64,000 bases of DNA from Seohaeicola saemankumensis (GCF_021021435.1 NZ_JAINWI010000012.1:62001-126000), one strand, 5' to 3'. Positions 27,574-39,559 are shown, counted from the stretch's first letter. The notes: a model not told the origin generated them from the letters alone. Numbers and translations are program-made.

Positions 27574-28784
27574 CGGTCAATCTCCCCAAAGACGACATCC
27601 ATCGTGCCAATGATCGCGGCCACATCGGCCAGTTGGTGACCACGGGCCACGTAATCCATCGCCTGCAGATGCAGGAAACCAGGCGCGCGCAGCTTGGCGC
27701 GGTAGGGCCGGTTCGTGCCATCGGCCACGAGATAGACGCCGAATTCGCCTTTGGGGGCCTCGACGCAAGCATAAACTTCACCCTCGGGCACGTGAAACCC
27801 TTCGGTATAAAGCTTGAAGTGATGGATCAGCGCTTCCATCGAGGTCTTCATCTCGCCGCGCTTGGGCGGTGTGATCTTTCCGCGCGACATCACATCGCCC
27901 TTTTCCACCCGCAGCTTGGCAAGCGCCTGCCGCATGATGCTGACCGACTGGCGCATCTCTTCCATGCGCACAAGGTAGCGGTCATAGCAGTCGCCGTTTT
28001 TGCCAACGGGGATCTGGAACTCGAACTCGTCATAGCATTCATAGGGCTGCGAGCGCCGCAGATCCCATGCCAGACCAGAGCCGCGTACCATCACGCCGGA
28101 AAAGCCGTAATTCTGAATGTCTTCCTCGGTCACGACACCGATGTCGCAGTTGCGCTGCTTGAACACACGGTTCTCGGTCAGCAGACCGTCGATATCGTCC
28201 AAAACCTTGAGGAAATCACCCGTCCATGCGTCGATATCCTCGATCAGGTCATCAGGCAGATCCTGATGCACACCGCCGGGTCGGAAATAGGCCGCGTGCA
28301 GACGCGCACCGCAGGCGCGCTCGTAGAAGATCATCAACTTCTCGCGCTCTTCGAAACCCCAGAGTGGCGGCGTCAGCGCGCCGACATCCATCGCCTGCGT
28401 GGTCACGTTCAGCAGATGGCTGAGGATACGCCCAATTTCCGAGTAAAGCACACGGATCAGGCTGGCGCGGCGCGGCACCTCGACCCCGGTCAATTTCTCG
28501 ATCGCCAGACACCAAGCATGCTCCTGATTCATCGGGGCCACATAGTCCAGCCGGTCAAAATAGGGCAGATTCTGAAGATAAGTCCGGCTTTCCATCAGTT
28601 TTTCGGTGCCACGATGCAGCAGGCCGATATGCGGATCGCAGCGCTCCACGATCTCGCCGTCCAGTTCCAGCACCAGACGCAGCACACCATGCGCTGCAGG
28701 GTGTTGCGGGCCGAAGTTGATATTGAAGTTGCGGATCTTCTGTTCGCCCGTCTGAGCGTCGTTGAATCCCTTGGAGCCGTCCAT
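27570..28784 (-). CDS. nuoD: NADH-quinone oxidoreductase subunit D
   Basis: 404-residue 49-kDa subunit forming the quinone site with NuoB. It is related to the large subunit of NiFe hydrogenases without the metal ligands. Conserved regions: [22 protein letters not shown] (quinone-headgroup His), [69 protein letters not shown] and the C-terminal [12 protein letters not shown] 28784 overlaps the nuoC stop (TGATG) with GAGGGGG upstream; a GTG one codon earlier is possible. Confidence 0.98.
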   Translation of the reverse strand: MDGSKGFNDAQTGEQKIRNFNINFGPQHPAAHGVLRLVLELDGEIVERCDPHIGLLHRGTEKLMESRTYLQNLPYFDRLDYVAPMNQEHAWCLAIEKLTGVEVPRRASLIRVLYSEIGRILSHLLNVTTQAMDVGALTPPLWGFEEREKLMIFYERACGARLHAAYFRPGGVHQDLPDDLIEDIDAWTGDFLKVLDDIDGLLTENRVFKQRNCDIGVVTEEDIQNYGFSGVMVRGSGLAWDLRRSQPYECYDEFEFQIPVGKNGDCYDRYLVRMEEMRQSVSIMRQALAKLRVEKGDVMSRGKITPPKRGEMKTSMEALIHHFKLYTEGFHVPEGEVYACVEAPKGEFGVYLVADGTNRPYRAKLRAPGFLHLQAMDYVARGHQLADVAAIIGTMDVVFGEIDR

Positions 28785-29392
28785 CACTTCGCCCCCTCTT
28801 TCTTCTCGTCACCCGGAAGAATGTACTCGGCCCCTTCCCAGGGACTCATGAAATCAAACTGGCGGTATTCCTGTACCAGTTGCACAGGCTCATAGACGAC
28901 GCGCTTTTGCGCTTCGTCATACCGCACCTCGGTATAGCCTGTGGTCGGGAAATCTTTGCGCAGCGGATGCCCGCGAAACCCGTAATCGGTCAGGATACGG
29001 CGCAGGTCGGGATGGCCGGTAAACAGGATGCCGAACATGTCGAACACTTCGCGCTCGAACCAGTTGGCAGACGGGTGCACCGATGTGATTGAATGCACCA
29101 TCTCGTCCTCTCGGATGCCGACCCGCAGGCGGATACGCTGGTTCCGGTACATGCTGAGGAAGTGATAGACCACATCAAAGCGCTTGGACCGCCCCGGATA
29201 GTCCACGGCGGTTATATCCACGAGGGTCGAGAACCGGCAATTGCGGTCCGACTTGAGGAATTCGACGAAATCCTCGATATTTGCAGGGGTGATATCCATG
29301 TTCAACTCGCCATGGCTCACATCCCAGGCCAGCACGCATTCCGGCCTGCGCTCTGCGATATGCTGTCCCAGTTCGTTCAGCGCATCACTCAT
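28784..29392 (-). CDS. nuoC: NADH-quinone oxidoreductase subunit C
   Basis: 202-residue 30-kDa subunit of the connecting arm. The signature [49 protein letters not shown] is present in full. Unlike E. coli it is not fused to NuoD. It lies 78 bp from nuoB; that gap shows no promoter or terminator. Confidence 0.98.
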   Translation of the reverse strand: MSDALNELGQHIAERRPECVLAWDVSHGELNMDITPANIEDFVEFLKSDRNCRFSTLVDITAVDYPGRSKRFDVVYHFLSMYRNQRIRLRVGIREDEMVHSITSVHPSANWFEREVFDMFGILFTGHPDLRRILTDYGFRGHPLRKDFPTTGYTEVRYDEAQKRVVYEPVQLVQEYRQFDFMSPWEGAEYILPGDEKKEGAK

Positions 29393-29470
29393 CTCGTCAT
29401 TCCTTCTAGGTGCGGATCGGCGGCCCCAAGCGGGACCACGCGGGTCAGCGCAGGATAGTTGCGGCGCGCG

Positions 29471-30004
29471 TCACCGTACGATTGTTCCGGTGCGGCGGAT
29501 CTTGCGCTGCAACTGCATCAAGCCATAAAGCAGCGCCTCGGCCGTGGGCGGGCAGCCCGGCACATAGACATCCACCGGCACGATGCGGTCACAACCGCGC
29601 ACCACCGAATAGCTGTAGTGGTAATAACCGCCACCATTGGCACAGGACCCCATCGAGATCACGTAGCGCGGTTCCGGCATCTGGTCATAGACTTTACGCA
29701 GCGCAGGCGCCATCTTGTTGGTCAGCGTGCCGGCCACGATCATCAGATCCGACTGGCGCGGACTGGCGCGCGGGGCAATCCCGAAACGCTCGGCGTCATA
29801 GCGCGGCATCGAGGTATGCATCATCTCGACAGCACAGCAGGCCAAACCGAAGGTCATCCAGTGCAAGCTGCCAGTGCGCGCCCAGTTGATGATATCCTCG
29901 GTCGAGGTCAGCAGGAAACCCTTGTCGGCCAGTTCGGCATTCAGCGCCTGCGTCGCATGCTCGCGGTCGCCACCCGCGGTGTTCAGGCCTGTCATTACTG
30001 CCAT
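29471..30004 (-). CDS. nuoB: NADH-quinone oxidoreductase subunit B
   Basis: 177-residue subunit carrying the terminal N2 4Fe-4S cluster that reduces quinone. Ligand motifs: [14 protein letters not shown] (tandem Cys), [21 protein letters not shown] and [16 protein letters not shown]. Two starts are possible: ATG 30004 has AGGAG at 7-base spacing and overlaps nuoA by 10 bases, while ATG 29995 (MTGLNTAGG) overlaps the nuoA stop as TAATG but is too far from that ribosome site. I prefer 30004. Confidence 0.97.
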   Translation of the reverse strand: MAVMTGLNTAGGDREHATQALNAELADKGFLLTSTEDIINWARTGSLHWMTFGLACCAVEMMHTSMPRYDAERFGIAPRASPRQSDLMIVAGTLTNKMAPALRKVYDQMPEPRYVISMGSCANGGGYYHYSYSVVRGCDRIVPVDVYVPGCPPTAEALLYGLMQLQRKIRRTGTIVR

Positions 30005-30351
30005 TCCAGCGCTCCTTTCTTCCACTCATAGGCAAAGCCCACGGTCAGCACGCCCAGAAAGACCATCATCGACCAGAAGCCGACCATGCTGATATCCTTG
30101 AAGGCCACAGCCCAAGGGAACAGGAACGCGATCTCAAGATCGAAGATGATGAACAGGATCGACACCAGATAGAACCGGACATCGAATTTCATCCGCGCGT
30201 CGTCAAATGCGTTGAAACCGCATTCATAGGCGCTGACCTTTTCGGGGTCGGGGTTACGCACGGCAATGATCACGGCAGACAGGATCAGGACAAGGCCAAG
30301 TCCGATGGCGATGGCCAGAAACACGAGGATCGGCAGGTATTCCCTCAGCAT
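29995..30351 (-). CDS. nuoA: NADH-quinone oxidoreductase subunit A
   Basis: 118-residue membrane subunit of complex I with three transmembrane helices and the conserved loop [48 protein letters not shown], whose Cys senses the active/deactive state in mitochondria. The frame is open far upstream, but ATG 30351 follows GGAAGGG and gives the usual N-terminus [15 protein letters not shown]. First gene of the nuo operon. Confidence 0.98.
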   Translation of the reverse strand: MLREYLPILVFLAIAIGLGLVLILSAVIIAVRNPDPEKVSAYECGFNAFDDARMKFDVRFYLVSILFIIFDLEIAFLFPWAVAFKDISMVGFWSMMVFLGVLTVGFAYEWKKGALEWQ

Positions 30352-30645
30352 CCCTTCCAAGAGTGGCTCCTTTCGCGCCCAGCGGCGCAATCTGCTGGCT
30401 ACAGGTTTGCGCGCAGGTTTACTCCTGCCCCCGCGCAGGGTCAACCGAGGCTCTATCACATTCAGTCTTTGGAAAGTGTTACAAAAAATCAATGCATACA
30501 ACAGGATACAGTCCAATACCCGATATGATGCGTCAAATGGTCAACCCGAGTGACCATAAGATAGGCAGGATTTTCAACAGTTTGACGCGGTCACGCCGCG
30601 TTGCGGCATCGCCTTGCACGATTCTGGCCCGCGGGGTGGGCTGCG
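30352..30645 (-). promoter_or_regulatory. Leader and presumed promoter region of the nuo operon
   Basis: 294 bp between the broken hydratase gene and nuoA, with no credible gene. It is more AT-rich near 30470-30560 than its flanks, as expected for a promoter. Several TTGAC-like hexamers occur on the transcribed strand (for example TTGACC and TTGACG near 30530-30545), but none has a convincing -10 at 16-18 bases, so I do not name a promoter. No clear intrinsic terminator for the liu operon was seen here. Confidence 0.45.
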
Positions 30646-31172
30646 CTACCCCTGCCACGCGGGTTTGCGCTTGGCAAAGAACGCGCCGATCCCCTCGACC
30701 GCTTCATCCCCTTCCCAGCAGGTGGTCAACTCGCGGATCGTATGGGCGATGGTCGCCTCGTCGATCACCGGCCCCAGATGGCGCAACAGCGCCTTGGCCT
30801 GCGCCACGGCTTGCGGCGCGCAATCCAGATAGGGCACAATCTCGGCCTCGACCGCTGCATCCAGATCGGCGGCAGGCACGGCGCGCGCCAGCAGGCCAAG
30901 ATCGACCGCCTCGGCCGCACCAAAGCGTCGCCCCGACATGAAGACCCGCCGTGCCCGCGCTTCGCCCATGCGGGCACAGACACAGGGGCCGATTGTGGCC
31001 GGGATCAGCCCCAGCCGCGTTTCCGTCAGCCCCATCAGCGCGGAATCCGCGCCGCGTCTGTGAGGTCAGCCATCATCGCGGCATTCAGCGCGTTATGCTT
31101 GTCTGCCCGCGCCAGCCAGAGTGTGGCCACCCCGCGCGCATCCCGTTCGATCTCGATCGTCTGATAGCTCAT
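30646..31172 (-). pseudogene. liuC: Methylglutaconyl-CoA hydratase (enoyl-CoA hydratase family), internal deletion and frameshift
   Basis: Remnant of an enoyl-CoA hydratase/isomerase gene. From ATG 31172 one frame reads MSYQTIEIERDARGVATLWL and on to NALNAAMMADLTDAA, a normal crotonase N-terminus, then hits a stop after about 45 codons (near 31035). The C-terminal half resumes in another frame (SALMGLTETRLGLIPATIG through KRKPAWQG). The join lacks roughly 75 residues found in intact relatives, including both oxyanion-hole segments (the CAGxDL and GGGxGM regions), so even a frame-corrected protein would be inactive. The ATG still overlaps the HMG-CoA lyase stop (ATGA), the arrangement expected for liuC, the hydratase between methylcrotonyl-CoA carboxylase and HMG-CoA lyase. 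The assignment to liuC rests on context. Confidence 0.85.
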
Positions 31173-32029
31173 TCCTGACCCCGCATGGCCCGCGCCATAT
31201 CCGCCGCACGCGCCAGCACATCCGCGTCCAGTCCGGTGTCATAGCCCAGCGCCAGAAGACGCGCATGCACCGCTTCGGTCGCCACATTGCCCGCCGCCCC
31301 CGGCGCATAGGGGCAACCGCCCAAGCCGCCGACCGCAGCATCAAAGACTCGCAAACCCAAAGCCAGCGAGGTCTCGATATTCGCGAGGGCGCGGCCAGCC
31401 GTGTCGTGGTAATGGCCTGCCAACTGCGCTGCAGGCACTTCCTGCACCACCGCGCGCAGCATCGCGTCAATCGTTTCGGGTCGCCCCTGCCCGATCGTGT
31501 CGCCAAGGCTGATCTCGTAGCAGCCCATCTCGAACAGGGCCGCCGCCACCCGTGCGACCTGATGGGGCGCAACCACCCCGTCATAGGGGCAATCAGTGAC
31601 GCAGGACACATACCCCCGCACCGGCAGACCCGCCGCGCGCGCGGCCGCGGCGACCGGCGCGAAACGCTCCAGACTTTCCGCAATCGTCGCATTGATATTG
31701 GCGCGGCTGAACCCCTCCGAGGCCGAACCGAAAATCGCCACCTCGTCGGCCTTGGCCGCCAGCGCGCCTTCCAGCCCCTTCATATTGGGTGTCAGCGCCG
31801 CATAGCGCACGCCGGATGCGCGGGTGATCCCAGCCAGCACAGCGCCGCTATCGGCCATTTGCGGCACCCATTTGGGACTGACGAAACTCGCCACCTCGAT
31901 GCGCCGGAAACCTGCACCGCTCAGGCAGTCTACAAGAGCGATCTTGTCCGCCACGGGAATGGCGCGCTTTTCGTTCTGCAAGCCGTCGCGCGGCCCAACC
32001 TCGAAAATCTCGACCCGTTCTGCGCTCAT
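31169..32029 (-). CDS. liuE: Hydroxymethylglutaryl-CoA lyase
   Basis: 286 residues, TIM-barrel enzyme that cleaves HMG-CoA to acetyl-CoA and acetoacetate, the last step of leucine degradation. Motifs: VEIFEVGPRDGLQNEK (metal and catalytic Arg/Asp), FVSPKWVPQMADS, GYVSCVTDCPYDG, HYHDTAGRALAN and the catalytic-Cys loop GGLGGCPYAPGAAGNVATE. The upstream in-frame extension of 17 codons is rejected because ATG 32029 has GGGGGT upstream and gives the family N-terminus. An intergenic repeat copy (32041-32063) lies just upstream. It overlaps the hydratase remnant by 4 bp. Confidence 0.95.
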   Translation of the reverse strand: MSAERVEIFEVGPRDGLQNEKRAIPVADKIALVDCLSGAGFRRIEVASFVSPKWVPQMADSGAVLAGITRASGVRYAALTPNMKGLEGALAAKADEVAIFGSASEGFSRANINATIAESLERFAPVAAAARAAGLPVRGYVSCVTDCPYDGVVAPHQVARVAAALFEMGCYEISLGDTIGQGRPETIDAMLRAVVQEVPAAQLAGHYHDTAGRALANIETSLALGLRVFDAAVGGLGGCPYAPGAAGNVATEAVHARLLALGYDTGLDADVLARAADMARAMRGQE

Positions 32030-32040
32030 GCCACCCCCCG

Positions 32041-32063
32041 TTTCATCTTGCCAGAAATACTCA
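32041..32063 (-). repeat. Dispersed intergenic repeat, copy 1
   Basis: Minus strand reads GAGTATTTCTGGCAAGATG followed by AAA, filling the space between the GST-like stop (TGA inside the element) and the HMG-CoA lyase ribosome site. It matches 34763-34785 and, less well, 40095-40116. Confidence 0.7.
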
Positions 32064-32743
32064 TGGTGCCGCCCCTGCATTTTGGTCCCACACAGGATAG
32101 AAGTCCTGCCGGTAGATCAGCGCCTCGCCATCCTTGGGCAACGAGGCCTGAAAAGCAGGGCGTTCGGCATTGCGGGCCATCCATTTTTCCAATTCGGGAA
32201 AACCCTCTGTGCGCACAAAATACCGCGCCAGATAGACCGCATGACCGACAGCCACGTCACAGGCCGAAAAACCGCTGGTCAGCAGATGGTCGCGGTTCTC
32301 GACCGGAGTGCTCAGCCTCGCCTCGATTGCGGCAAAGCATTTCTGCAGGCGCGCCGCCTCTAGCTTCATCACGACGGGGCTTCGCATCGTATCATTATAA
32401 AACAGGATATGCTGCTGCGTCAGGGCCGCGACATGCTGGCTGACGGTCTCGGCGAAATGCAGCCAGACCAGCCAGGCCATCCGGTCCATGTCGCCCGGCA
32501 AACGGCCCATTCCGGCATCGGGAAACCGCTCGCACAGATATTCCATGATTGCGGCGCTCTCGAACATCCGCTCGCCGTCGATTTCCAGTGCGGGCACACG
32601 GCCAGCGGGGGACAGGCTCAGAAATTCCGGATCGCGCAGGCTTTTGTCAAAGGCGTGAACCCGCGTGCGATAGGGCACGCCCAACTCTTCCAGCAGCCAC
32701 AAAACTCGCATCGAGCGGCTTTGCGGGCAGTGATGCAGCGTGA

Positions 32744-32747
<4 letters not shown>
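32061..32747 (-). CDS. Glutathione S-transferase family protein
   Basis: 228 residues with a thioredoxin-like N-terminal GST domain (ITLHHCPQSRSMRVLWLLEELGVPYRTRVH, SPAGRVPALEIDGERMFESAAIMEYLCERFP, the glutathione-binding Pro and Glu-Ser pair) and an all-helical C-terminal domain with SACDVAVGHAVYLARYF. The substrate is unknown. It is embedded in the leucine pathway operon, overlapping the carboxylase alpha gene by ATGA, so it may detoxify or isomerise a pathway intermediate; that is inference. The stop lies inside a dispersed repeat. Confidence 0.88.
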
Positions 32748-34693
<1,946 letters not shown>

Positions 34694-34735
34694 GGAAACT
34701 CCTTTTCAGGCGGGATGCGGGTGGACGTGGCGCAA

Positions 34736-34785
34736 GCGAGGGGCCAGCCCCTCGCGCTCCCCGGAGTATTTGCGGCAAGATGAAA
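34736..34785 (+). repeat. Dispersed intergenic repeat, copy 2, with adjoining hairpin
   Basis: GCGAGGGG (34736-34743), loop CCAG, CCCCTCGC (34748-34755), then GCTCCCC and GGAGTATTTGCGGCAAGATG plus AAA (34763-34785), in the gap between the carboxylase alpha and beta genes. The combination of a GC-rich stem and the GGAGTATTT core is a form I have seen often between genes in Rhodobacterales. It is read here on the plus strand, against the direction of the operon. Confidence 0.7.
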
Positions 34786-34798
34786 ATGGGGGCCACGG

Positions 34799-36403
34799 TT
34801 ACATCCGGAACACGCCGAAGCGTGTCTCCTCGATGGGCGCGCAGAGCGAGGCCGAGAGCGACAGCGCCAATACGTCGCGGGCGCGGCGCGGGTCGATGAT
34901 CCCGTCATCCCAGAGTCGCGCCGAGGCATAGAGCGGGTGAGACTGACGCTCGAACATGTCAATCGTGGGGCGCTTGAATTCGGCCTCTTCCTCGGCGCTC
35001 CAGCTTCCGCCCGACCGCTCGATCCCGTCGCGGCGCACGGTGGCAAGAACGCCTGCCGCCTGCTCGCCACCCATGACCGAGATGCGGGAATTGGGCCAAG
35101 ACCACATGAAGCGCGGCTGGTAGGCGCGCCCCGCCATGCCGTAATTGCCCGCCCCGAAAGAGCCACCCACAACCATCGTGATCTTGGGCACATTGGTGCT
35201 GGCTACAGCCGTCACCATCTTGGCCCCGTGGCGCGCGATGCCCTCGTTTTCATATTTGCGGCCCACCATGAAGCCGGTGATATTTTGCAAGAAGACCAGC
35301 GGGATCTTGCGCTGGCTGCACAGTTCCACGAAATGCGCGCCTTTCTGGGCTGCCTCGGAGAAAAGCACGCCATTATTGGCGACGATCCCCACAGGACAGC
35401 CCTGCACATGGGCGAAACCTGTCACCAAGGTCTCGCCGAAGCGCGGCTTGAACTCGTCGAAACGTGATCCGTCCACGATCCGCGCGATCACCTCGCGGAT
35501 ATCATAAGGTGTTCGCAAATCGGCGGGTACGACACCGAAGATTTCGTCGGGATCATAGGCGGGTTCTTCTGCCGACTGCCATTGCACGGTGGCGGGTTTG
35601 GCGCGGTTCAAATGGCTGACCGCACGCCGCGCCAGTGCCAGCGCATGGGCATCATCCTCGGCCAGATAATCGGCCACACCGGACAGGCGCGTATGCACAT
35701 CGCCGCCGCCCAGATCCTCGGCGGTTACCACCTCGCCCGTCGCGGCCTTGACCAAGGGCGGACCGGCCAGAAAGATCGTGCCCTGATCGCGCACGATGAT
35801 CGTCACATCCGACATGGCGGGCACATAGGCGCCGCCCGCCGTGCAGGAGCCCATGACGACCGCAATCTGAGGGATGCCTTTCGAACTCATCCGCGCCTGA
35901 TTGTAGAAGATGCGCCCGAAATGGTCGCGGTCGGGGAACACTTCGTCCTGATTGGGCAGGTTCGCGCCGCCTGAATCCACGAGGTAAATGCAGGGCAGAT
36001 GGTTTTCCTCGGCGATCTCCTGCGCGCGCAGGTGTTTTTTGACCGTCATTGGGTAATAGGTGCCGCCCTTCACGGTGGCGTCGTTGCACACGACCATCAC
36101 TTCCAGCCCGTGCACGCGGCCCACACCCGCGATCACGCCTGCGCCGGGGGCCGCTCCGTCATAGAGACCATGCGCCGCGGTCGCCCCGATTTCCAGAAAG
36201 GGCGCACCGGGGTCAAGCAGGTTCGCCACACGGTCGCGCGGCAACATCTTGCCCCGTTCCAGATGCCGCGCGCGGGCCTTGTCGCCGCCGCCTGCGGCTG
36301 CGGCCTCGGCTGCGGCCTGCACGACCTCAAGTGCGGCCAGATGACCTGCACGGTTGGTCTGGAACGCCTCGGACGAGGGGATGGCTTGGGATGTCAGTTT
36401 CAT
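34799..36403 (-). CDS. liuB: Methylcrotonyl-CoA carboxylase, carboxyltransferase beta subunit
   Basis: 534-residue carboxyltransferase of the crotonase superfamily that transfers CO2 from biotin to 3-methylcrotonyl-CoA. Conserved segments: [92 protein letters not shown] (an MCC-beta signature), [26 protein letters not shown] and [34 protein letters not shown] 36403 has GGGAGA upstream and overlaps the synthetase stop (ATGA). A repeat-bearing gap of 105 bp separates it from the alpha subunit. Confidence 0.97.
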   Translation of the reverse strand: MKLTSQAIPSSEAFQTNRAGHLAALEVVQAAAEAAAAGGGDKARARHLERGKMLPRDRVANLLDPGAPFLEIGATAAHGLYDGAAPGAGVIAGVGRVHGLEVMVVCNDATVKGGTYYPMTVKKHLRAQEIAEENHLPCIYLVDSGGANLPNQDEVFPDRDHFGRIFYNQARMSSKGIPQIAVVMGSCTAGGAYVPAMSDVTIIVRDQGTIFLAGPPLVKAATGEVVTAEDLGGGDVHTRLSGVADYLAEDDAHALALARRAVSHLNRAKPATVQWQSAEEPAYDPDEIFGVVPADLRTPYDIREVIARIVDGSRFDEFKPRFGETLVTGFAHVQGCPVGIVANNGVLFSEAAQKGAHFVELCSQRKIPLVFLQNITGFMVGRKYENEGIARHGAKMVTAVASTNVPKITMVVGGSFGAGNYGMAGRAYQPRFMWSWPNSRISVMGGEQAAGVLATVRRDGIERSGGSWSAEEEAEFKRPTIDMFERQSHPLYASARLWDDGIIDPRRARDVLALSLSASLCAPIEETRFGVFRM

Positions 36404-37965
36404 GTAGTAATCTCCCTTTCCCGCGTGGCGCGGGCCTTCAATTCCTTGCGGATCACCTTGCCTGTCACCGTCATCGGCAAGGCGTCCAGAAATCCGATCT
36501 CGCGCGGATAGGCATGCTGCGCCACCCGCGCCTTGACGTGGCAGGCCAGTTCATCGGCCAGCGTTTCCGAAGGACCGAGCCCCGCTTTCAGCACAACATA
36601 GGCCTTGACGATCTCGGTCCTGAGAGGGTCGGGCTTGCCGACCACCCCCACCGTCGCCACAGCCGGATGAGTCAGCAGGCAATCCTCGATCTCGGCGGGT
36701 CCGATCCGGTAGCCGGATGAGGTGATCACGTCATCCTCGCGGCCCAAAAAGCGAATAAATCCATCCTCGATCACGCCTCGGTCGCCCGTCAACATCCAGT
36801 CACCGCGGAATTTTGCGGTCGTCGCATCTGGTTTGTTCCAGTAGCCCAGCATCATCGACGCCGCCCCCCGCCGGATGGCGATATCGCCCTCGCCTGTGGA
36901 AGGTTGACCTGCATCGTCGATCACGGCCACGTCGAAACCGGGCACGGCGCGCCCGATGAAGCCCGGTTCCGGGCTGAAAAGGGCACTACAGCTTGAGGCC
37001 ACCATGTTGCATTCGGTCTGCCCGTAAAACTCGTTGATCGCCAGACCAAAGGCTCGCCGTCCCCAGTCCAGCATCTCGGCACCCAGAGGCTCGCCACCGC
37101 TGGCAACCGAGCGCAACCCTTGCACGCGCGCATCTCCGGCCTTCAGCATCCGCAGCGCGGTGGGCGGGAAGAACACATTACGCACCCCGCCCTGCGCGAT
37201 CACGTCCAGACAATCGCGGACCGAGAATTTCGCCATCCGCGCCGCCACAACCGGCACGCCCAGCGCCAAACCCGGCATAGCCACATCGAACAACCCGCCG
37301 ATCCACGCCCAATCCGCGGGCGTCCAGAGACAATCGCCCGCCTGCCCCAGCATATCATGGCTGATCACAACCCCGGGCAGATGGCCGGTCAGGATGCGGT
37401 GCCCGTGCAGCGCGCCCTTGGCCGCCCCTGTTGTGCCCGACGTATAGATCAGCACCGCCGGATCTTCGGGCCCTGTCAGCGCGGCATCAAAGGGCGCATC
37501 CGGCAGGTCGGTTTCCTCGGGCACCAGAACATCAGGTCCGAACCCGTCCAGCAATCCGACGCCTTCGGCATCGCTGATCACCAGCCTTGCGCCCGCATCG
37601 TCCAACCGCGCACGCAGGGCATCCGGTCCGAACAGCTTGAATAGCGGGATCGACACCGCGCCAAGCTTCCACACCGCGATATGCGCTGCCGCCGTCCATG
37701 CCGATTGCGAGCGCAACACGCCCACACGGTCGCCCCGCTGCACACCGCGCGCGGCCAGACCATGCGCGAGAGCATCGGCCATGCACCGCAAATCGCCATA
37801 GCTGACGCGCGTTGCATCACCGCCCGACAGGTCCAGAATGGCCAGCCGCGCCGGTTCCCGCGCAGCCCAGGCATCGCAAACCTGCTGCGCCATGTTCAAC
37901 TGCGCCGGCAAGTTCCACCGGAATCCCGCGACCAGTTCACCATAGCTGCGCCCCAGTTCCAGCAT
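36400..37965 (-). CDS. AMP-dependent acyl-CoA synthetase
   Basis: 521 residues of the ANL superfamily. Motifs: [21 protein letters not shown] (ATP/AMP loop), [11 protein letters not shown] (A5), [38 protein letters not shown] (A7-A8 hinge) and the catalytic Lys in [17 protein letters not shown]. It would activate a short or branched carboxylic acid to its CoA thioester; in this operon isovalerate, methylcrotonate or acetoacetate are candidates. ATG 37965 overlaps the preceding stop (TGATG) with GGAGG 4 bases upstream; GTG 37968 is too close to that site. It overlaps the carboxylase beta gene by 4 bp. Confidence 0.93.
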   Translation of the reverse strand: MLELGRSYGELVAGFRWNLPAQLNMAQQVCDAWAAREPARLAILDLSGGDATRVSYGDLRCMADALAHGLAARGVQRGDRVGVLRSQSAWTAAAHIAVWKLGAVSIPLFKLFGPDALRARLDDAGARLVISDAEGVGLLDGFGPDVLVPEETDLPDAPFDAALTGPEDPAVLIYTSGTTGAAKGALHGHRILTGHLPGVVISHDMLGQAGDCLWTPADWAWIGGLFDVAMPGLALGVPVVAARMAKFSVRDCLDVIAQGGVRNVFFPPTALRMLKAGDARVQGLRSVASGGEPLGAEMLDWGRRAFGLAINEFYGQTECNMVASSCSALFSPEPGFIGRAVPGFDVAVIDDAGQPSTGEGDIAIRRGAASMMLGYWNKPDATTAKFRGDWMLTGDRGVIEDGFIRFLGREDDVITSSGYRIGPAEIEDCLLTHPAVATVGVVGKPDPLRTEIVKAYVVLKAGLGPSETLADELACHVKARVAQHAYPREIGFLDALPMTVTGKVIRKELKARATREREITT

Positions 37966-38303
37966 CACGCCTCCGGTGCGGGAGGGCTGAAGAACGGCCA
38001 GTCCTCCGCCCGCCCCTCATGCAGCAAAGCACCGTTTCGCCCCACGAAATACGCGCGTTCCGCCAGACTGCCCTCGGCGCAGACGACAACCAGCCAGACC
38101 GGATCAGCCCGTCCCGGCACGGCATGGCAGCGCCGGATCGCTTCGGTCTCCAGCCCCTGCGCCGCAACATAGCGGTTGGCATAGGCCATGATCACATCGG
38201 TTTCGGTCAACGCCACCTGTCGCGATCCCGCAAGATAGCCCAGCGTGCCCGCAGTTGCTGTCAGCACGACAATCACCAGCAGGACGGCAGGTGGTATCCT
38301 CAT
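37965..38303 (-). CDS. Small membrane-anchored or secreted protein in the liu operon
   Basis: 112 residues. One N-terminal hydrophobic helix (PPAVLLVIVVLTATAGTLGYLAG) acts as an anchor or uncleaved signal, followed by about 80 residues with two cysteines (IRRCHAVPG, WLVVVCAEG). No family recognised. It lies 10 bp after the isovaleryl-CoA dehydrogenase gene and overlaps the synthetase gene, so it is co-expressed with leucine degradation; role unknown. Confidence 0.72.
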   Translation of the reverse strand: MRIPPAVLLVIVVLTATAGTLGYLAGSRQVALTETDVIMAYANRYVAAQGLETEAIRRCHAVPGRADPVWLVVVCAEGSLAERAYFVGRNGALLHEGRAEDWPFFSPPAPEA

Positions 38304-38313
38304 CCCATCCGCC

Positions 38314-39477
38314 TCATGCCATGGCCGCCATCATCTCGCGGCCCACCAGCATGCGACGGATTTCCGAGGTGCCCGCGCCGATCTCCATCAGCTTGGCATC
38401 GCGGAAGATGCGCGCGACCGGCGCATCCGACAGAAAGCCCGCCCCGCCCATGGCCTGCACCGCCTGATGCGAAACCTTCATTGCCTCCTCGCTGGCATAG
38501 AGCACGCAGGCGGCAGCATCGGCGCGCGTCACTTCGCCCCGATCACAGGATTTCGCAACCTCATAGACATAGGCGCGGGCCGAATTCATCGCCGTATACA
38601 TATCGGCGATTTTGCCCTGCATCAGCTGGAAATTCCCGATCGACTGGCCGAACTGTTTGCGCTCGGCCATATAAGGCATGATCTCGTCCAGACAGGCGGC
38701 CATGATGCCGGTACCGATGCCCGACAGCACCACGCGCTCGTAATCCAGACCGGACATGAGAACGCGCACGCCGCGCCCTTCCTCGCCCAGCACATTTTCG
38801 AAGGGCACCTCAACATCATCGAAGATCAACTCTGCCGTGTTCGACCCGCGCATCCCCAGCTTGTCGAAATGCTTGCTGGTGGAAAAACCCTTCATGCTCT
38901 TCTCGATCAGAAAGGCTGTGATACCCTTCGATCCCGCATCGGGATCGGTCTTGGCATAGACCACCAATGTATCGGCGTCAGGACCATTGGTAATCCAGTA
39001 TTTATTCCCGCTCAGGCGGTAATGGTCATTGCGCCTTTCCGCGCGCAGCTTCATCGACACCACGTCGCTGCCCGCGCCGGGTTCGGACATGGCCAGTGCG
39101 CCCACATGTTCGCCGCTGACCAGACCGGGCAGGTATTTGCGCTTTTGCTCCACAGTTCCGTTCAGGCTGATCTGGTTGACGCAAAGGTTTGAATGCGCGC
39201 CATAGGACAACGAGACCGAGGCACTGGCGCGCGCAATCTCCTCGACCGCGATCACATGCGCCAGATAGCCCATGCCCGCGCCGCCGAATTCTTCGTCCAC
39301 CGTGATGCCCAAAAGACCCAGCTCGCCCATCTCGCGCCACAGATCGGCGGGAAATTCATTGCTGCTGTCGATCGTGCCCGCCATCGGGCGGACCCGTTCC
39401 TGCGCCCAGCGATGCACCATCTCGCGCAGGGCGTTCACATCCTCGCCGAGATCGAATTTCATCGTTGCTGTGAACAT
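38314..39477 (-). CDS. liuA: Isovaleryl-CoA dehydrogenase
   Basis: 387-residue FAD acyl-CoA dehydrogenase converting isovaleryl-CoA to 3-methylcrotonyl-CoA. FAD and substrate blocks: [64 protein letters not shown]. The catalytic Glu lies in the IVD-specific place, [11 protein letters not shown], and the position where other acyl-CoA dehydrogenases have the catalytic Glu reads [10 protein letters not shown] (Ala). That swap distinguishes IVD. ATG 39477 has GGAGG at good spacing; the 21-codon upstream extension is rejected because it crosses the promoter. First gene of the operon. Confidence 0.96.
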   Translation of the reverse strand: MFTATMKFDLGEDVNALREMVHRWAQERVRPMAGTIDSSNEFPADLWREMGELGLLGITVDEEFGGAGMGYLAHVIAVEEIARASASVSLSYGAHSNLCVNQISLNGTVEQKRKYLPGLVSGEHVGALAMSEPGAGSDVVSMKLRAERRNDHYRLSGNKYWITNGPDADTLVVYAKTDPDAGSKGITAFLIEKSMKGFSTSKHFDKLGMRGSNTAELIFDDVEVPFENVLGEEGRGVRVLMSGLDYERVVLSGIGTGIMAACLDEIMPYMAERKQFGQSIGNFQLMQGKIADMYTAMNSARAYVYEVAKSCDRGEVTRADAAACVLYASEEAMKVSHQAVQAMGGAGFLSDAPVARIFRDAKLMEIGAGTSEIRRMLVGREMMAAMA

Positions 39478-39515
39478 TTTGGCTCCTCCCAAAGATCGCT
39501 TACACCGGCATTTAT

Positions 39516-39529
39516 TGAACACTTGTTCA
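39516..39529. promoter_or_regulatory. Palindromic operator candidate in the liu promoter
   Basis: TGAACA-CT-TGTTCA, a 6-2-6 inverted repeat directly downstream of the -10 and covering the expected transcription start of the liu operon. The form suits a TetR-type dimer. No regulator gene of that type lies in the window. Inference from sequence only. Confidence 0.5.
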
Positions 39530-39559
39530 TTAATAGACATGACATCCGAGTCGCGTCAA
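39530..39559 (-). promoter_or_regulatory. Promoter of the liu operon
   Basis: On the minus strand TTGACG (39559-39554), an 18-base spacer and TATTAA (39535-39530). Both hexamers are close to consensus. It sits about 50 bases upstream of ATG 39477 and abuts the palindrome at 39516-39529. Confidence 0.6.

Noticed and set aside
30352-30645. Specific promoter hexamers for nuoA
   Set aside because: Several TTGAC-like sites exist, but none has a convincing -10 at 16-18 bases, so no exact site is claimed.
34736-34755. Terminator inside the liu operon between the carboxylase genes
   Set aside because: The stem is GC-rich but has no U-run in the operon direction and is part of the dispersed repeat.
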